From the NCBI RefSeq assembly GCF_019930045.1, contig NZ_JAHZQQ010000022.1, positions 1 to 34,017 of the forward strand: a DNA stretch of 34,017 bases, in the 5' to 3' direction. Under the pieces are notes generated by a model. That model did not search any database. It saw only the letters and a program-made list of their open reading frames with translations, and was not told where the DNA came from. The translations under genes were made by a program, and so were the position numbers. The DNA is from Streptococcus australis (GTDB lineage: Bacteria > Bacillota > Bacilli > Lactobacillales > Streptococcaceae). Below are positions 27,392 to 34,017 of the stretch, piece after piece. Numbering within the stretch: position 1 is the first letter of the stretch; each line of letters starts with the position of its first letter.

Positions 27392-29377
27392 ATGAAAAAA
27401 AGTAAAGTTTTTGCATTTGCCGGAGTAACATTACTCGCAGCAACTTTCCTTGCAGCATGTTCTGGCTCAAAAGATAGCAAGTCTGCATCAAAAAAAGATA
27501 CAACATATGGCTATGTTTATACAGATGATCCAACAACTTTGGATTACACTGTATCTTCAAAAGCTTCCGTACACGATATTACAACAAACGGTGTAGATGG
27601 TTTGTTGGAAAACGACAAATACGGAAATCTTGTACCATCTATTGCTGAAGATTGGTCTGTTTCAAAAGACGGTTTGACTTATACTTACAAAATCCGTAAG
27701 GGTGTTAAATGGTATGATGCCGACGGCGAAGAGCATGGCGAAGTAACAGCTCATGACTTTGTTACTGGATTGAAGCATGCGGCAGACAAGAAATCAGAAT
27801 CTCTTCCATTGGTGAAAGACTCAATCAAAGGATTGAAAGACTACTCAGAAGGAAAAATTTCAGACTTCTCTGAAGTTGGGGTCAAAGCAGTAGATGATTA
27901 TACGCTTGAATACACCTTGAATCAACCAGAAACTTTCTGGAATTCAAAAACAACTAATGGGGTTCTTTTCCCAATTAGTACAGAATTCTTGAAGAGCAAG
28001 GGTGATGAATTTGGTCAACCAGGTAATGTCAAATCAATCTTGTTCAATGGTCCATTCCTTTTGAAATCAATCACTTCTAAATCAGAAATCACTTTTGAGA
28101 AGAACGAAGATTACTGGGATAAAGACAACGTTCATATCGACAAGATCAAATTCTCTTATTATGATGGATCAGATCAAGATTCATTGGCGCGTGGCTTTAG
28201 TGATGGATCGTACACAGTTGCTCGTCTCTTCCCAGCAAGTTCAAACTTTGCGTCTGTTGAAAAGAAATACAAAGACAATATCTACAACACACAACCTGGA
28301 GCTGGTGTAGCAGTCTTTGGTTTCAACATTGACCGTCAAGCATACAACCATACTTCTAAGACGTCAGATGATCAGAAATCTTCTACGAAGAAAGCTATCT
28401 TGAACAAGAATTTCCGTCAAGCGATCACATTTGCCTTGAACCGCGAAAATTATTCAGCACAAGTCAATGGTAAAGAATACGCTAAGGCTGCTATTCGAAA
28501 CATGTACACTGCACCTGCCTTTGTTCAAGTAAACGGTAAAGACTTTGGGGATGTAGTAGCAGACAAGTTGCAAACTTATGGAGATCAATGGAGTGGTGTG
28601 AATCTTGCAGACGGTCAAAACGGACTCTATAGCAAGGAAAAAGCAAAAGCTCAGTTTGAAAAAGCAAAAGCTGAACTCCAAAAAGATGGTGTTCAATTCC
28701 CAATCCACTTGGATGTTCCGGTTGCACAAAACTCAACAAACTTTGTGTCACGGATGCAATCCTTCAAACAATCAGTTGAAGAAACACTTGGTACAGAAAA
28801 CGTTGTTGTGGACCTTCAAATGATGGACCAAGATGAAGTCTTGAACATTACATTGAACGTACCATCAGCTGCAGAAACTGACTGGGATCTTCAAGGACTT
28901 GTAGGATGGAATCCAGACTACGATGATCCATCTACTTACCTTGACACCTTGCAACCATCTTCACCAGACCAAACTAAGACTTACCTTGGATTTGCTGGTG
29001 GTGTCGACAATGCTTCTGCTAAAGCAGTCGGTTTAGATGAATTTGCGAAATTGCTTGATGATGCAGAAAAAGAAACGCAAGATGTAGTAACTCGTTACGA
29101 CAAATTTGCAGCAGCTCAAGCTTGGTTAACAGATAGTGCATTAGTGATTCCAACTATGACAAGTTCAGGTGCTGGAACAGTTGTTTCAAAAGTAGTTCCA
29201 TTCTCTGGACCTTCATCACAAACAGGTAACAAAGGATCAACTTATTTCAAATATGTTGAAGTTCAAGATGAACCTGTCACTAAAAAACAATATGATCAAG
29301 CACGTGAAAAATGGTTGAAAGAAAAAGCTGATTCAAATAAAAAAGCTCAGCAAGAACTAGAAAAACACGTTAAATAA
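27392..29377 (+). CDS. amiA: oligopeptide ABC transporter substrate-binding lipoprotein AmiA
   Basis: 661-residue SBP_bac_5 lipoprotein with lipobox LAAC and lipidated Cys at residue 23 (CSGSKDSK). It shows the same peptide-binding blocks as its upstream paralogue (LLENDKYGNLVPSIAEDW, EVTAHDFVTG, FNIDRQAYNHTSKT) and a Lys/Glu-rich C-terminus. It sits directly before amiC, the usual amiA position. Codon use is more uniform than in the paralogue, consistent with high expression. The gene has a CodY-like box and an extended -10 promoter. A stem-loop follows its stop and probably lets only part of the transcription continue into amiCDEF, giving more receptor than channel. Confidence 0.95.
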   Translation: MKKSKVFAFAGVTLLAATFLAACSGSKDSKSASKKDTTYGYVYTDDPTTLDYTVSSKASVHDITTNGVDGLLENDKYGNLVPSIAEDWSVSKDGLTYTYKIRKGVKWYDADGEEHGEVTAHDFVTGLKHAADKKSESLPLVKDSIKGLKDYSEGKISDFSEVGVKAVDDYTLEYTLNQPETFWNSKTTNGVLFPISTEFLKSKGDEFGQPGNVKSILFNGPFLLKSITSKSEITFEKNEDYWDKDNVHIDKIKFSYYDGSDQDSLARGFSDGSYTVARLFPASSNFASVEKKYKDNIYNTQPGAGVAVFGFNIDRQAYNHTSKTSDDQKSSTKKAILNKNFRQAITFALNRENYSAQVNGKEYAKAAIRNMYTAPAFVQVNGKDFGDVVADKLQTYGDQWSGVNLADGQNGLYSKEKAKAQFEKAKAELQKDGVQFPIHLDVPVAQNSTNFVSRMQSFKQSVEETLGTENVVVDLQMMDQDEVLNITLNVPSAAETDWDLQGLVGWNPDYDDPSTYLDTLQPSSPDQTKTYLGFAGGVDNASAKAVGLDEFAKLLDDAEKETQDVVTRYDKFAAAQAWLTDSALVIPTMTSSGAGTVVSKVVPFSGPSSQTGNKGSTYFKYVEVQDEPVTKKQYDQAREKWLKEKADSNKKAQQELEKHVK

Positions 29378-29388
29378 TCACCTTCATC

Positions 29389-29421
29389 AGAACTTTCTCT
29401 AATAGGGGAGAAAGTTCTTTT
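29389..29421 (+). terminator. partial terminator/processing stem-loop between amiA and amiC
   Basis: AGAACTTTCTC (29389-29399) pairs perfectly with GAGAAAGTTCT (29408-29418), followed by TTTTGAAC. The T-run is short, so it may be leaky. It may also protect the amiA mRNA 3' end. No separate promoter for amiC is evident in the 64-base gap. Confidence 0.7.
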
Positions 29422-29441
29422 GAACATTAAAGGAACGGAAT

Positions 29442-30941
29442 ATGAAAAAATATATATTTATGCGTATTTTACGTTCGTTAGTGTCGATCTTTTTGGTTAC
29501 GACATTGACGTATACAATTATTTATACGCTAACCCCAAGAAATTTAATTTTCAAAAACGACCCTAACTACAATAAGATTGCAAAGACTAAGGATTCTAAA
29601 ATCAATTATGAAAACACAGTCTATGATCGTATGGGGTATATAGAATATCTTGATTCAAAAGCTTTGAAAGAAAAAGCAAGCAAGGAAGACTCATCAGTAA
29701 CTGTAGAGCCTACTAAAGAAAACGAAAAGATCTACAAAAAGTACATTTCTAATCTTGGAAATGGCTGGGTATTGAAACGTTTCCCTGAAAACAAAGGCTT
29801 TTACGCGACTCGTGAAGTCCCTGTCTTTGAACGTGTTATTGGATTCTACGGCAATCTGATTCAGATTGACCATCCAAATGTCATCAAAGATGCTTCAAAT
29901 CCAAAACTTGAACGCTATATTCGCATTGAAAATGATCCAGCTATTGGTTGGTCAGTAGTTGGTTCGGGGACTAAACATAAATATCTTTTGTATTTCAATG
30001 GTCAATTCCCGTTCATTCATCAAAATTTTGTATCGTTAAACTTGGGTGAATCTTATCCAACTTATTCAAATACGCCGGTTCTTCAGGTTATTACACAAGG
30101 ACAAGGTACTACCAAGAAGAGTGAAGTAAACTTCCCAACAGGGAAAAAAGAATCTTCTATCAATATCTACTCACGTACTTACAAATCACCAAGCAAGGCA
30201 GATGCTCAAGATATTGCCCGTTTTGGTGAAAGAGATGCTTATACAGCAACTTTGAGTAACTATGAAAATCCATCCATGATTGTGAGCTCTTCTATTATCG
30301 GCTTGATCGGGATTGCAATTGCTTACTTGATCGCAATTCCATTGGGATCATACATGGCCTTGTTGAAGAACACATGGTTTGATAGTGCCTCAACAGCTGT
30401 CTTGACATTGATGATGGCTCTTCCAACGATTGCCTTGGTCTACATCGTCCGCTTGGTTGGTTCAACAATCGGTCTTCCAGACTCCTTCCCAGTCTTAGGA
30501 GCTCAGGACTGGAGATCGTACGTTCTTCCTTCTGTCATCTTGGGACTATTGACCGCTCCAGGTTTGGCTGTTTGGATTCGTCGTTATATGATTGACTTGC
30601 ACTCACAAGACTTTGTCCGTTTTGCACGTGCTAAAGGACTTTCTGAAAAAGAAATTTCACGCAAGCATATCTTCAAGAATGCCATGGTTCCAATCGTTAC
30701 AGATATTCCTGTTCAGTTGGTCTTGGTTATCTCAGGGGCAACCTTGACAGAAACCGTCTTTGCCTTCCCTGGTATGGGTAAAATGTTGATTGATTCCATC
30801 AAGGCATCGAACAATAGCATGGTGGTGGGGCTTGTCTTCATCTTCACCGTTCTTGCTGTATTTGGAGCAATGGCAGGTGATATTCTCATGGTTATGGTAG
30901 ACCCTCGTATCAAATTGACAACTAAGAAAGGAGGCAAATAA
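29442..30941 (+). CDS. amiC: oligopeptide ABC transporter permease AmiC
   Basis: 499-residue permease. An N-terminal membrane helix (about 8-30) and a large extracytoplasmic insertion of about 230 residues (35-270) are followed by the BPD_transp_1 core with about five helices (275-490). The cytoplasmic EAA loop reads [20 protein letters not shown]. The enlarged N-terminal region is typical of streptococcal AmiC, which is about 500 residues, against about 310 for OppB in enterobacteria. AAAGGAACGG lies before the ATG. It overlaps amiD by one base (TAATG). With AmiD it forms the membrane channel for peptides delivered by the two lipoproteins upstream. Confidence 0.96.
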   Translation: MKKYIFMRILRSLVSIFLVTTLTYTIIYTLTPRNLIFKNDPNYNKIAKTKDSKINYENTVYDRMGYIEYLDSKALKEKASKEDSSVTVEPTKENEKIYKKYISNLGNGWVLKRFPENKGFYATREVPVFERVIGFYGNLIQIDHPNVIKDASNPKLERYIRIENDPAIGWSVVGSGTKHKYLLYFNGQFPFIHQNFVSLNLGESYPTYSNTPVLQVITQGQGTTKKSEVNFPTGKKESSINIYSRTYKSPSKADAQDIARFGERDAYTATLSNYENPSMIVSSSIIGLIGIAIAYLIAIPLGSYMALLKNTWFDSASTAVLTLMMALPTIALVYIVRLVGSTIGLPDSFPVLGAQDWRSYVLPSVILGLLTAPGLAVWIRRYMIDLHSQDFVRFARAKGLSEKEISRKHIFKNAMVPIVTDIPVQLVLVISGATLTETVFAFPGMGKMLIDSIKASNNSMVVGLVFIFTVLAVFGAMAGDILMVMVDPRIKLTTKKGGK

Positions 30942-31867
30942 TGTCTACAATCGATAAAAAGAAATTCCAATTTGTTGAACGTGACGACTTTGCCTCTGAA
31001 ACAATTGATGCGCCGTCGTACTCCTATTGGAAATCAGTATTTCGTCAATTTTTCAAAAAGAAATCAACCATTTTTATGTTAGCAGTCTTGGTGGGAATTC
31101 TCTTGATGAGTTTTGTTTATCCAATGTTTTCAAACTTTGATTACAATGATGTAAGCAAAGTAAATGATTTCACTGCTCGTTTGAATCCTCCAAGTGCCAA
31201 AGCTTTCTTTGGTACGGATAACAATGGTAAATCGTTGTTTGATGGAGTTTGGTTTGGTGCCCGCAATTCGATTATCATCTCTTTTATTGCTACCTTGATC
31301 AACGTTGTGATCGGTGTAGTGATTGGTGGGATTTGGGGTGTGTCAAAATCAATCGACCGCTTCATGATGGAAGTTTATAACGTTATTTCAAACGTTCCAT
31401 TCATGTTGATTGTTATTGTCTTGACTTACTCAATCGGTGCTGGTTTCTGGAACTTGATTTTGGCGATGACGGTAACAGGATGGATTGGAATTGCTTATTC
31501 TATCCGTGTCCAAATTATGCGTTACCGTGATTTAGAGTACAACTTGGCCAGCCGTACTTTGGGGACTCCAACTCTAAAAATCGTGACAAAAAATATTTTG
31601 CCGCAATTGGTATCTGTTATTGTGACAACAACAACTCAATTGTTGCCAGCCTTTATTTCAACTGAAGCCTTCCTTTCCTTCTTTGGATTGGGATTGCCAA
31701 TTACAGTTCCAAGTTTAGGTCGTCTAATTTCAGACTACTCACAAAACGTAACAACCAATGCGTATCTTTTCTGGATTCCATTGACAGTCTTAGTCTTGGT
31801 ATCCTTGTCATTCTATATCGTTGGACAAAACCTTGCAGATGCCAGCGATCCACGTACACATAGATAG
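30941..31867 (+). CDS. amiD: oligopeptide ABC transporter permease AmiD
   Basis: 308-residue permease of the OppC class. A cytoplasmic N-terminus leads to a first helix at about 44-66, then a BPD_transp_1 core with an EAA-type loop ([24 protein letters not shown]) and a short C-terminal tail (ASDPRTHR). It carries the [22 protein letters not shown] segment typical of OppC. A GGAGG-like AAAGGAGG site sits in the end of amiC, and the ATG overlaps the amiC stop. amiE follows 11 bases later. Confidence 0.96.
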   Translation: MSTIDKKKFQFVERDDFASETIDAPSYSYWKSVFRQFFKKKSTIFMLAVLVGILLMSFVYPMFSNFDYNDVSKVNDFTARLNPPSAKAFFGTDNNGKSLFDGVWFGARNSIIISFIATLINVVIGVVIGGIWGVSKSIDRFMMEVYNVISNVPFMLIVIVLTYSIGAGFWNLILAMTVTGWIGIAYSIRVQIMRYRDLEYNLASRTLGTPTLKIVTKNILPQLVSVIVTTTTQLLPAFISTEAFLSFFGLGLPITVPSLGRLISDYSQNVTTNAYLFWIPLTVLVLVSLSFYIVGQNLADASDPRTHR

Positions 31868-31878
31868 GAGGAGTAGGT

Positions 31879-32946
31879 ATGACAAATGATAAAAATGTAA
31901 TCTTATCTGCTCGCGATATCGTAGTAGAATTTGATGTTCGGGATCGTGTCTTAACAGCCATTCGCAATGTGTCCTTAGACCTTGTTGAAGGTGAAGTCAT
32001 GGCACTTGTTGGTGAATCAGGTTCTGGTAAATCTGTTCTCACAAAAACCTTCACAGGAATGTTAGAAGACAACGGACGAATTGCCAATGGTAGCATTAAT
32101 TATCGTGGGCAAGAATTAACAGAACTCAAGTCGAACAAAGACTGGGAAGATATCCGCGGTGCAAAAATTGCAACCATCTTCCAAGATCCAATGACCAGTT
32201 TGGACCCGATTAATACAATCGGATCACAAATTACGGAAGTTATTATTAAACACCAAGGCAAGAGTGCCAAAGAAGCCAGAGAAATGGCCATTGATTATAT
32301 GGAAAAGGTTGGAATCCCAGAAGCGGAACGTCGCTTTGATGAATATCCTTTCCAATATTCAGGTGGGATGCGCCAACGGATCGTTATTGCTATTGCGCTT
32401 GCTTGTCGTCCTGATATCTTGATCTGTGATGAGCCTACAACGGCCCTTGACGTAACCATCCAAGCTCAAATCATTGACTTGTTGAAATCATTGCAAAAAG
32501 AATATAACTTTACAACAATCTTTATCACTCACGACTTAGGAGTGGTGGCAAGTATTGCAGATAAGGTTGCCGTAATGTATGCTGGTGAAATTGTAGAATT
32601 TGGTAAAGTAGAAGAAATCTTCTACGACCCAAGACATCCTTATACATGGAGTCTCCTTTCAAGCTTGCCACAATTGTCTACATCTAAAGGTGATCTATAT
32701 TCTATCCCAGGGACTCCTCCATCATTGTATTCACCAGTAAAAGGGGATGCCTTTGCTTTGCGTTCAGACTATGCGATGCAAATTGATTTCGAGGAACATC
32801 CACCAGTCTTCAATGTTTCAGATACACATTGGGCTAAAACATGGCTCTTACATGAAGATGCACCAAAAGTCAATAAACCAGAAATTATTGATAATCTTCA
32901 TGAAAAGATTAGCGCGAAAATGGGATTCACTACAATCAAGGACTAG
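31879..32946 (+). CDS. amiE: oligopeptide ABC transporter ATP-binding protein AmiE
   Basis: 355-residue ATPase of the OppD class. Walker A (GESGSGKS) is at residues 45-52, followed by the Q-loop [11 protein letters not shown], the signature YSGGMRQR, Walker [13 protein letters not shown] and switch ITHDLGVV. The C-terminal oligopeptide-transporter extension ([12 protein letters not shown], then PGTPPSL) is present, but the cysteines that bind an iron-sulfur cluster in some OppD homologues are not seen. GGAGGAG precedes the ATG. It pairs with AmiF to energise the importer. Confidence 0.96.
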   Translation: MTNDKNVILSARDIVVEFDVRDRVLTAIRNVSLDLVEGEVMALVGESGSGKSVLTKTFTGMLEDNGRIANGSINYRGQELTELKSNKDWEDIRGAKIATIFQDPMTSLDPINTIGSQITEVIIKHQGKSAKEAREMAIDYMEKVGIPEAERRFDEYPFQYSGGMRQRIVIAIALACRPDILICDEPTTALDVTIQAQIIDLLKSLQKEYNFTTIFITHDLGVVASIADKVAVMYAGEIVEFGKVEEIFYDPRHPYTWSLLSSLPQLSTSKGDLYSIPGTPPSLYSPVKGDAFALRSDYAMQIDFEEHPPVFNVSDTHWAKTWLLHEDAPKVNKPEIIDNLHEKISAKMGFTTIKD

Positions 32947-32955
32947 GAGAAGGAA

Positions 32956-33879
32956 ATGACAGAAAAATTAATAGAAGTTAAAGATCTTGAAATTTCCTTC
33001 GGTGAAGGAAGTAAAAAATTTGTAGCTGTAAAGAATGCAAATTTCTTCATCAACAAAGGGGAAACATTCTCTCTTGTTGGTGAGTCTGGTAGTGGGAAGA
33101 CGACGATTGGTCGTGCAATCATTGGTTTGAATGACACTAGTGCAGGTGATATCCTGTATGATGGTAAAAAGATCAATGGGAAGCAATCGCGCAAGGATGA
33201 AAATGAATTAATCCGTAAAATTCAAATGATATTCCAAGACCCAGCTGCAAGTTTGAATGAGCGTGCAACAGTCGACTACATTATTTCAGAAGGTTTGTAC
33301 AATTATCACCTATTCGAAAATGAAGAAGACCGAGTACGTAAAGTAAAAGAGATTATGCATGAAGTGGGGCTTCTAGCAGAGCATTTAACTCGTTATCCTC
33401 ATGAATTCTCTGGTGGACAACGCCAGCGGATTGGGATTGCTCGTGCCTTGGTAATGGAACCAGAATTCGTTATCGCAGACGAGCCTATTTCAGCCCTTGA
33501 CGTATCCGTACGTGCTCAAGTTTTAAATCTCCTTAAGAAATTCCAAAAAGAGTTGGGCTTGACCTATCTCTTTATCGCACACGATCTTTCAGTAGTTCGA
33601 TTTATCTCTGATCGTATTGCGGTTATTTACAAAGGAGTTATTGTAGAAGTAGCTGAAACAGAAGAATTGTTTAATAATCCAATTCATCCATACACACAAT
33701 CTCTACTATCTGCTGTTCCAATTCCAGATCCAATTCTAGAACGCAAAAAAGTTCTGAAAGTTTATGATCCTGATCAGCATGATTATTCAACCGACAAACC
33801 AGAAATGGTTGAAATCAAACCTGGACATTACGTTTGGGCAAATAAAGCAGAACAGAAAAAATATAAAGAACTTGTATAA
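32956..33879 (+). CDS. amiF: oligopeptide ABC transporter ATP-binding protein AmiF
   Basis: 307-residue ATPase of the OppF class. Walker A (GESGSGKTT) is at residues 42-50, with Q-loop [11 protein letters not shown], signature FSGGQRQR, Walker [13 protein letters not shown] and switch IAHDLSVV. The C-terminal oligo_HPY-type end ([12 protein letters not shown]) follows. It begins nine bases after amiE with AGGAGAAGG upstream and is the last gene of the operon, with a strong terminator after the stop. In streptococci the AmiEF pair can also serve other transporters that lack their own ATPase; that is family knowledge, not visible here. Confidence 0.96.
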   Translation: MTEKLIEVKDLEISFGEGSKKFVAVKNANFFINKGETFSLVGESGSGKTTIGRAIIGLNDTSAGDILYDGKKINGKQSRKDENELIRKIQMIFQDPAASLNERATVDYIISEGLYNYHLFENEEDRVRKVKEIMHEVGLLAEHLTRYPHEFSGGQRQRIGIARALVMEPEFVIADEPISALDVSVRAQVLNLLKKFQKELGLTYLFIAHDLSVVRFISDRIAVIYKGVIVEVAETEELFNNPIHPYTQSLLSAVPIPDPILERKKVLKVYDPDQHDYSTDKPEMVEIKPGHYVWANKAEQKKYKELV

Positions 33880-33886
33880 TCATAAG

Positions 33887-33925
33887 AAAACGAGAAGAAT
33901 ACGCTTCTCGTTTTCTATTTTTTTA
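33887..33925 (+). terminator. terminator of the ami operon
   Basis: AAAACGAGAAG (33887-33897) pairs perfectly with CTTCTCGTTTT (33904-33914) around a six-base loop. A second T-run (CTATTTTTTT) follows. This is a strong intrinsic terminator. Confidence 0.92.
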
Positions 33926-33950
33926 AAAAAAGAAAAACTTTCCCCAATTG

Positions 33951-34017
33951 TCAAGTCAAGTGCAACAAAGTTGTTCCTCTGATTAAGCGAGTATCTTTCA
34001 AGCTGTTTGAGCTGACT
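33951..34017 (-). other. possible end of a minus-strand gene or insertion sequence
   Basis: After the ami terminator the base composition changes. On the minus strand a stop-free frame runs in from the window edge to a TGA at 33953-33951, ending ...GTTLLHLT. The sequence from about 33950 rightward (TCAAGTCAAGTGCAACAAAG) looks to me like the end of an IS30-type element, but only about 67 bases are present, so this is a low-confidence remark and nothing is named. Confidence 0.2.

Noticed and set aside
32100..33200. AmiE and AmiF as possible accidental duplication
   Set aside because: Two related ATPases are the normal composition of oligopeptide importers; their motifs differ as OppD and OppF do.

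Overview
The window is chromosomal DNA from a low-GC Gram-positive coccus, almost certainly an oral Streptococcus of the Mitis/Sanguinis type. The basis is the gene content and order (ilvBNC-ilvA; uppP-mecA-rgpG/wecA-sufCDSUB-dacA; amiACDEF), the protein sequences, strong AGGAG ribosome binding sites and extended -10 (TGnTATAAT) promoters. The order uppP-mecA-rgpG-suf-dacA-opp/ami matches what I remember of Streptococcus core synteny. I see no prophage, CRISPR array, tRNA or rRNA.

Layout. (1) 11-3722, plus strand: an overlapping operon of two very small membrane proteins, an ABC ATPase, an ABC-2 permease, a HisKA_3-type histidine kinase and a LuxR-type response regulator. (2) 3733-3914: a 182-nt highly structured intergenic repeat whose near-identical second copy lies at 14635-14816. 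(3) 3966-8786: branched-chain amino acid synthesis, ilvB-ilvN-ilvC, then ilvA from its own promoter. ilvB and ilvA each carry a CodY-type box just upstream of the -35. (4) 8848-10060: an SPFH/stomatin-like membrane protein and a 71-aa putative helix-turn-helix protein. (5) 10256-12558, minus strand: a two-gene polar amino acid ABC importer with a substrate-binding/permease fusion. (6) 12679-14586: a DUF2207-type membrane protein ending in a glycine-rich tail. (7) 14900-17802: uppP, mecA and a TagO/WecA/RgpG-type GlcNAc-1-phosphate transferase. (8) 17889-23764: the SUF iron-sulfur assembly operon sufC-D-S-U-B plus an unrecognised 190-aa protein. (9) 23830-25071, minus strand: a dacA (PBP3-like D,D-carboxypeptidase) gene. 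It has lost its catalytic Ser and Lys, has a changed SxN motif, and is interrupted by a stop codon just before a well-preserved C-terminal membrane anchor. (10) 25247-33879: an oligopeptide importer with two tandem substrate-binding lipoproteins followed by amiC-D-E-F.

How it fits together. Peptide import (ami), branched-chain amino acid synthesis (ilv) and probably their shared repressor CodY form one nutritional theme. Three good CodY-box matches precede the promoters of ilvB, ilvA and amiA. Cell-envelope functions form a second theme: undecaprenyl phosphate recycling, wall-polysaccharide initiation and the dacA relic. The rest is housekeeping.

The observations I rate highest are the catalytically dead and nonsense-interrupted dacA at its usual locus, and the two-copy 182-nt repeat. 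The repeat folds into consecutive hairpins, has imperfect terminal inverted repeats, and ends in a terminator.
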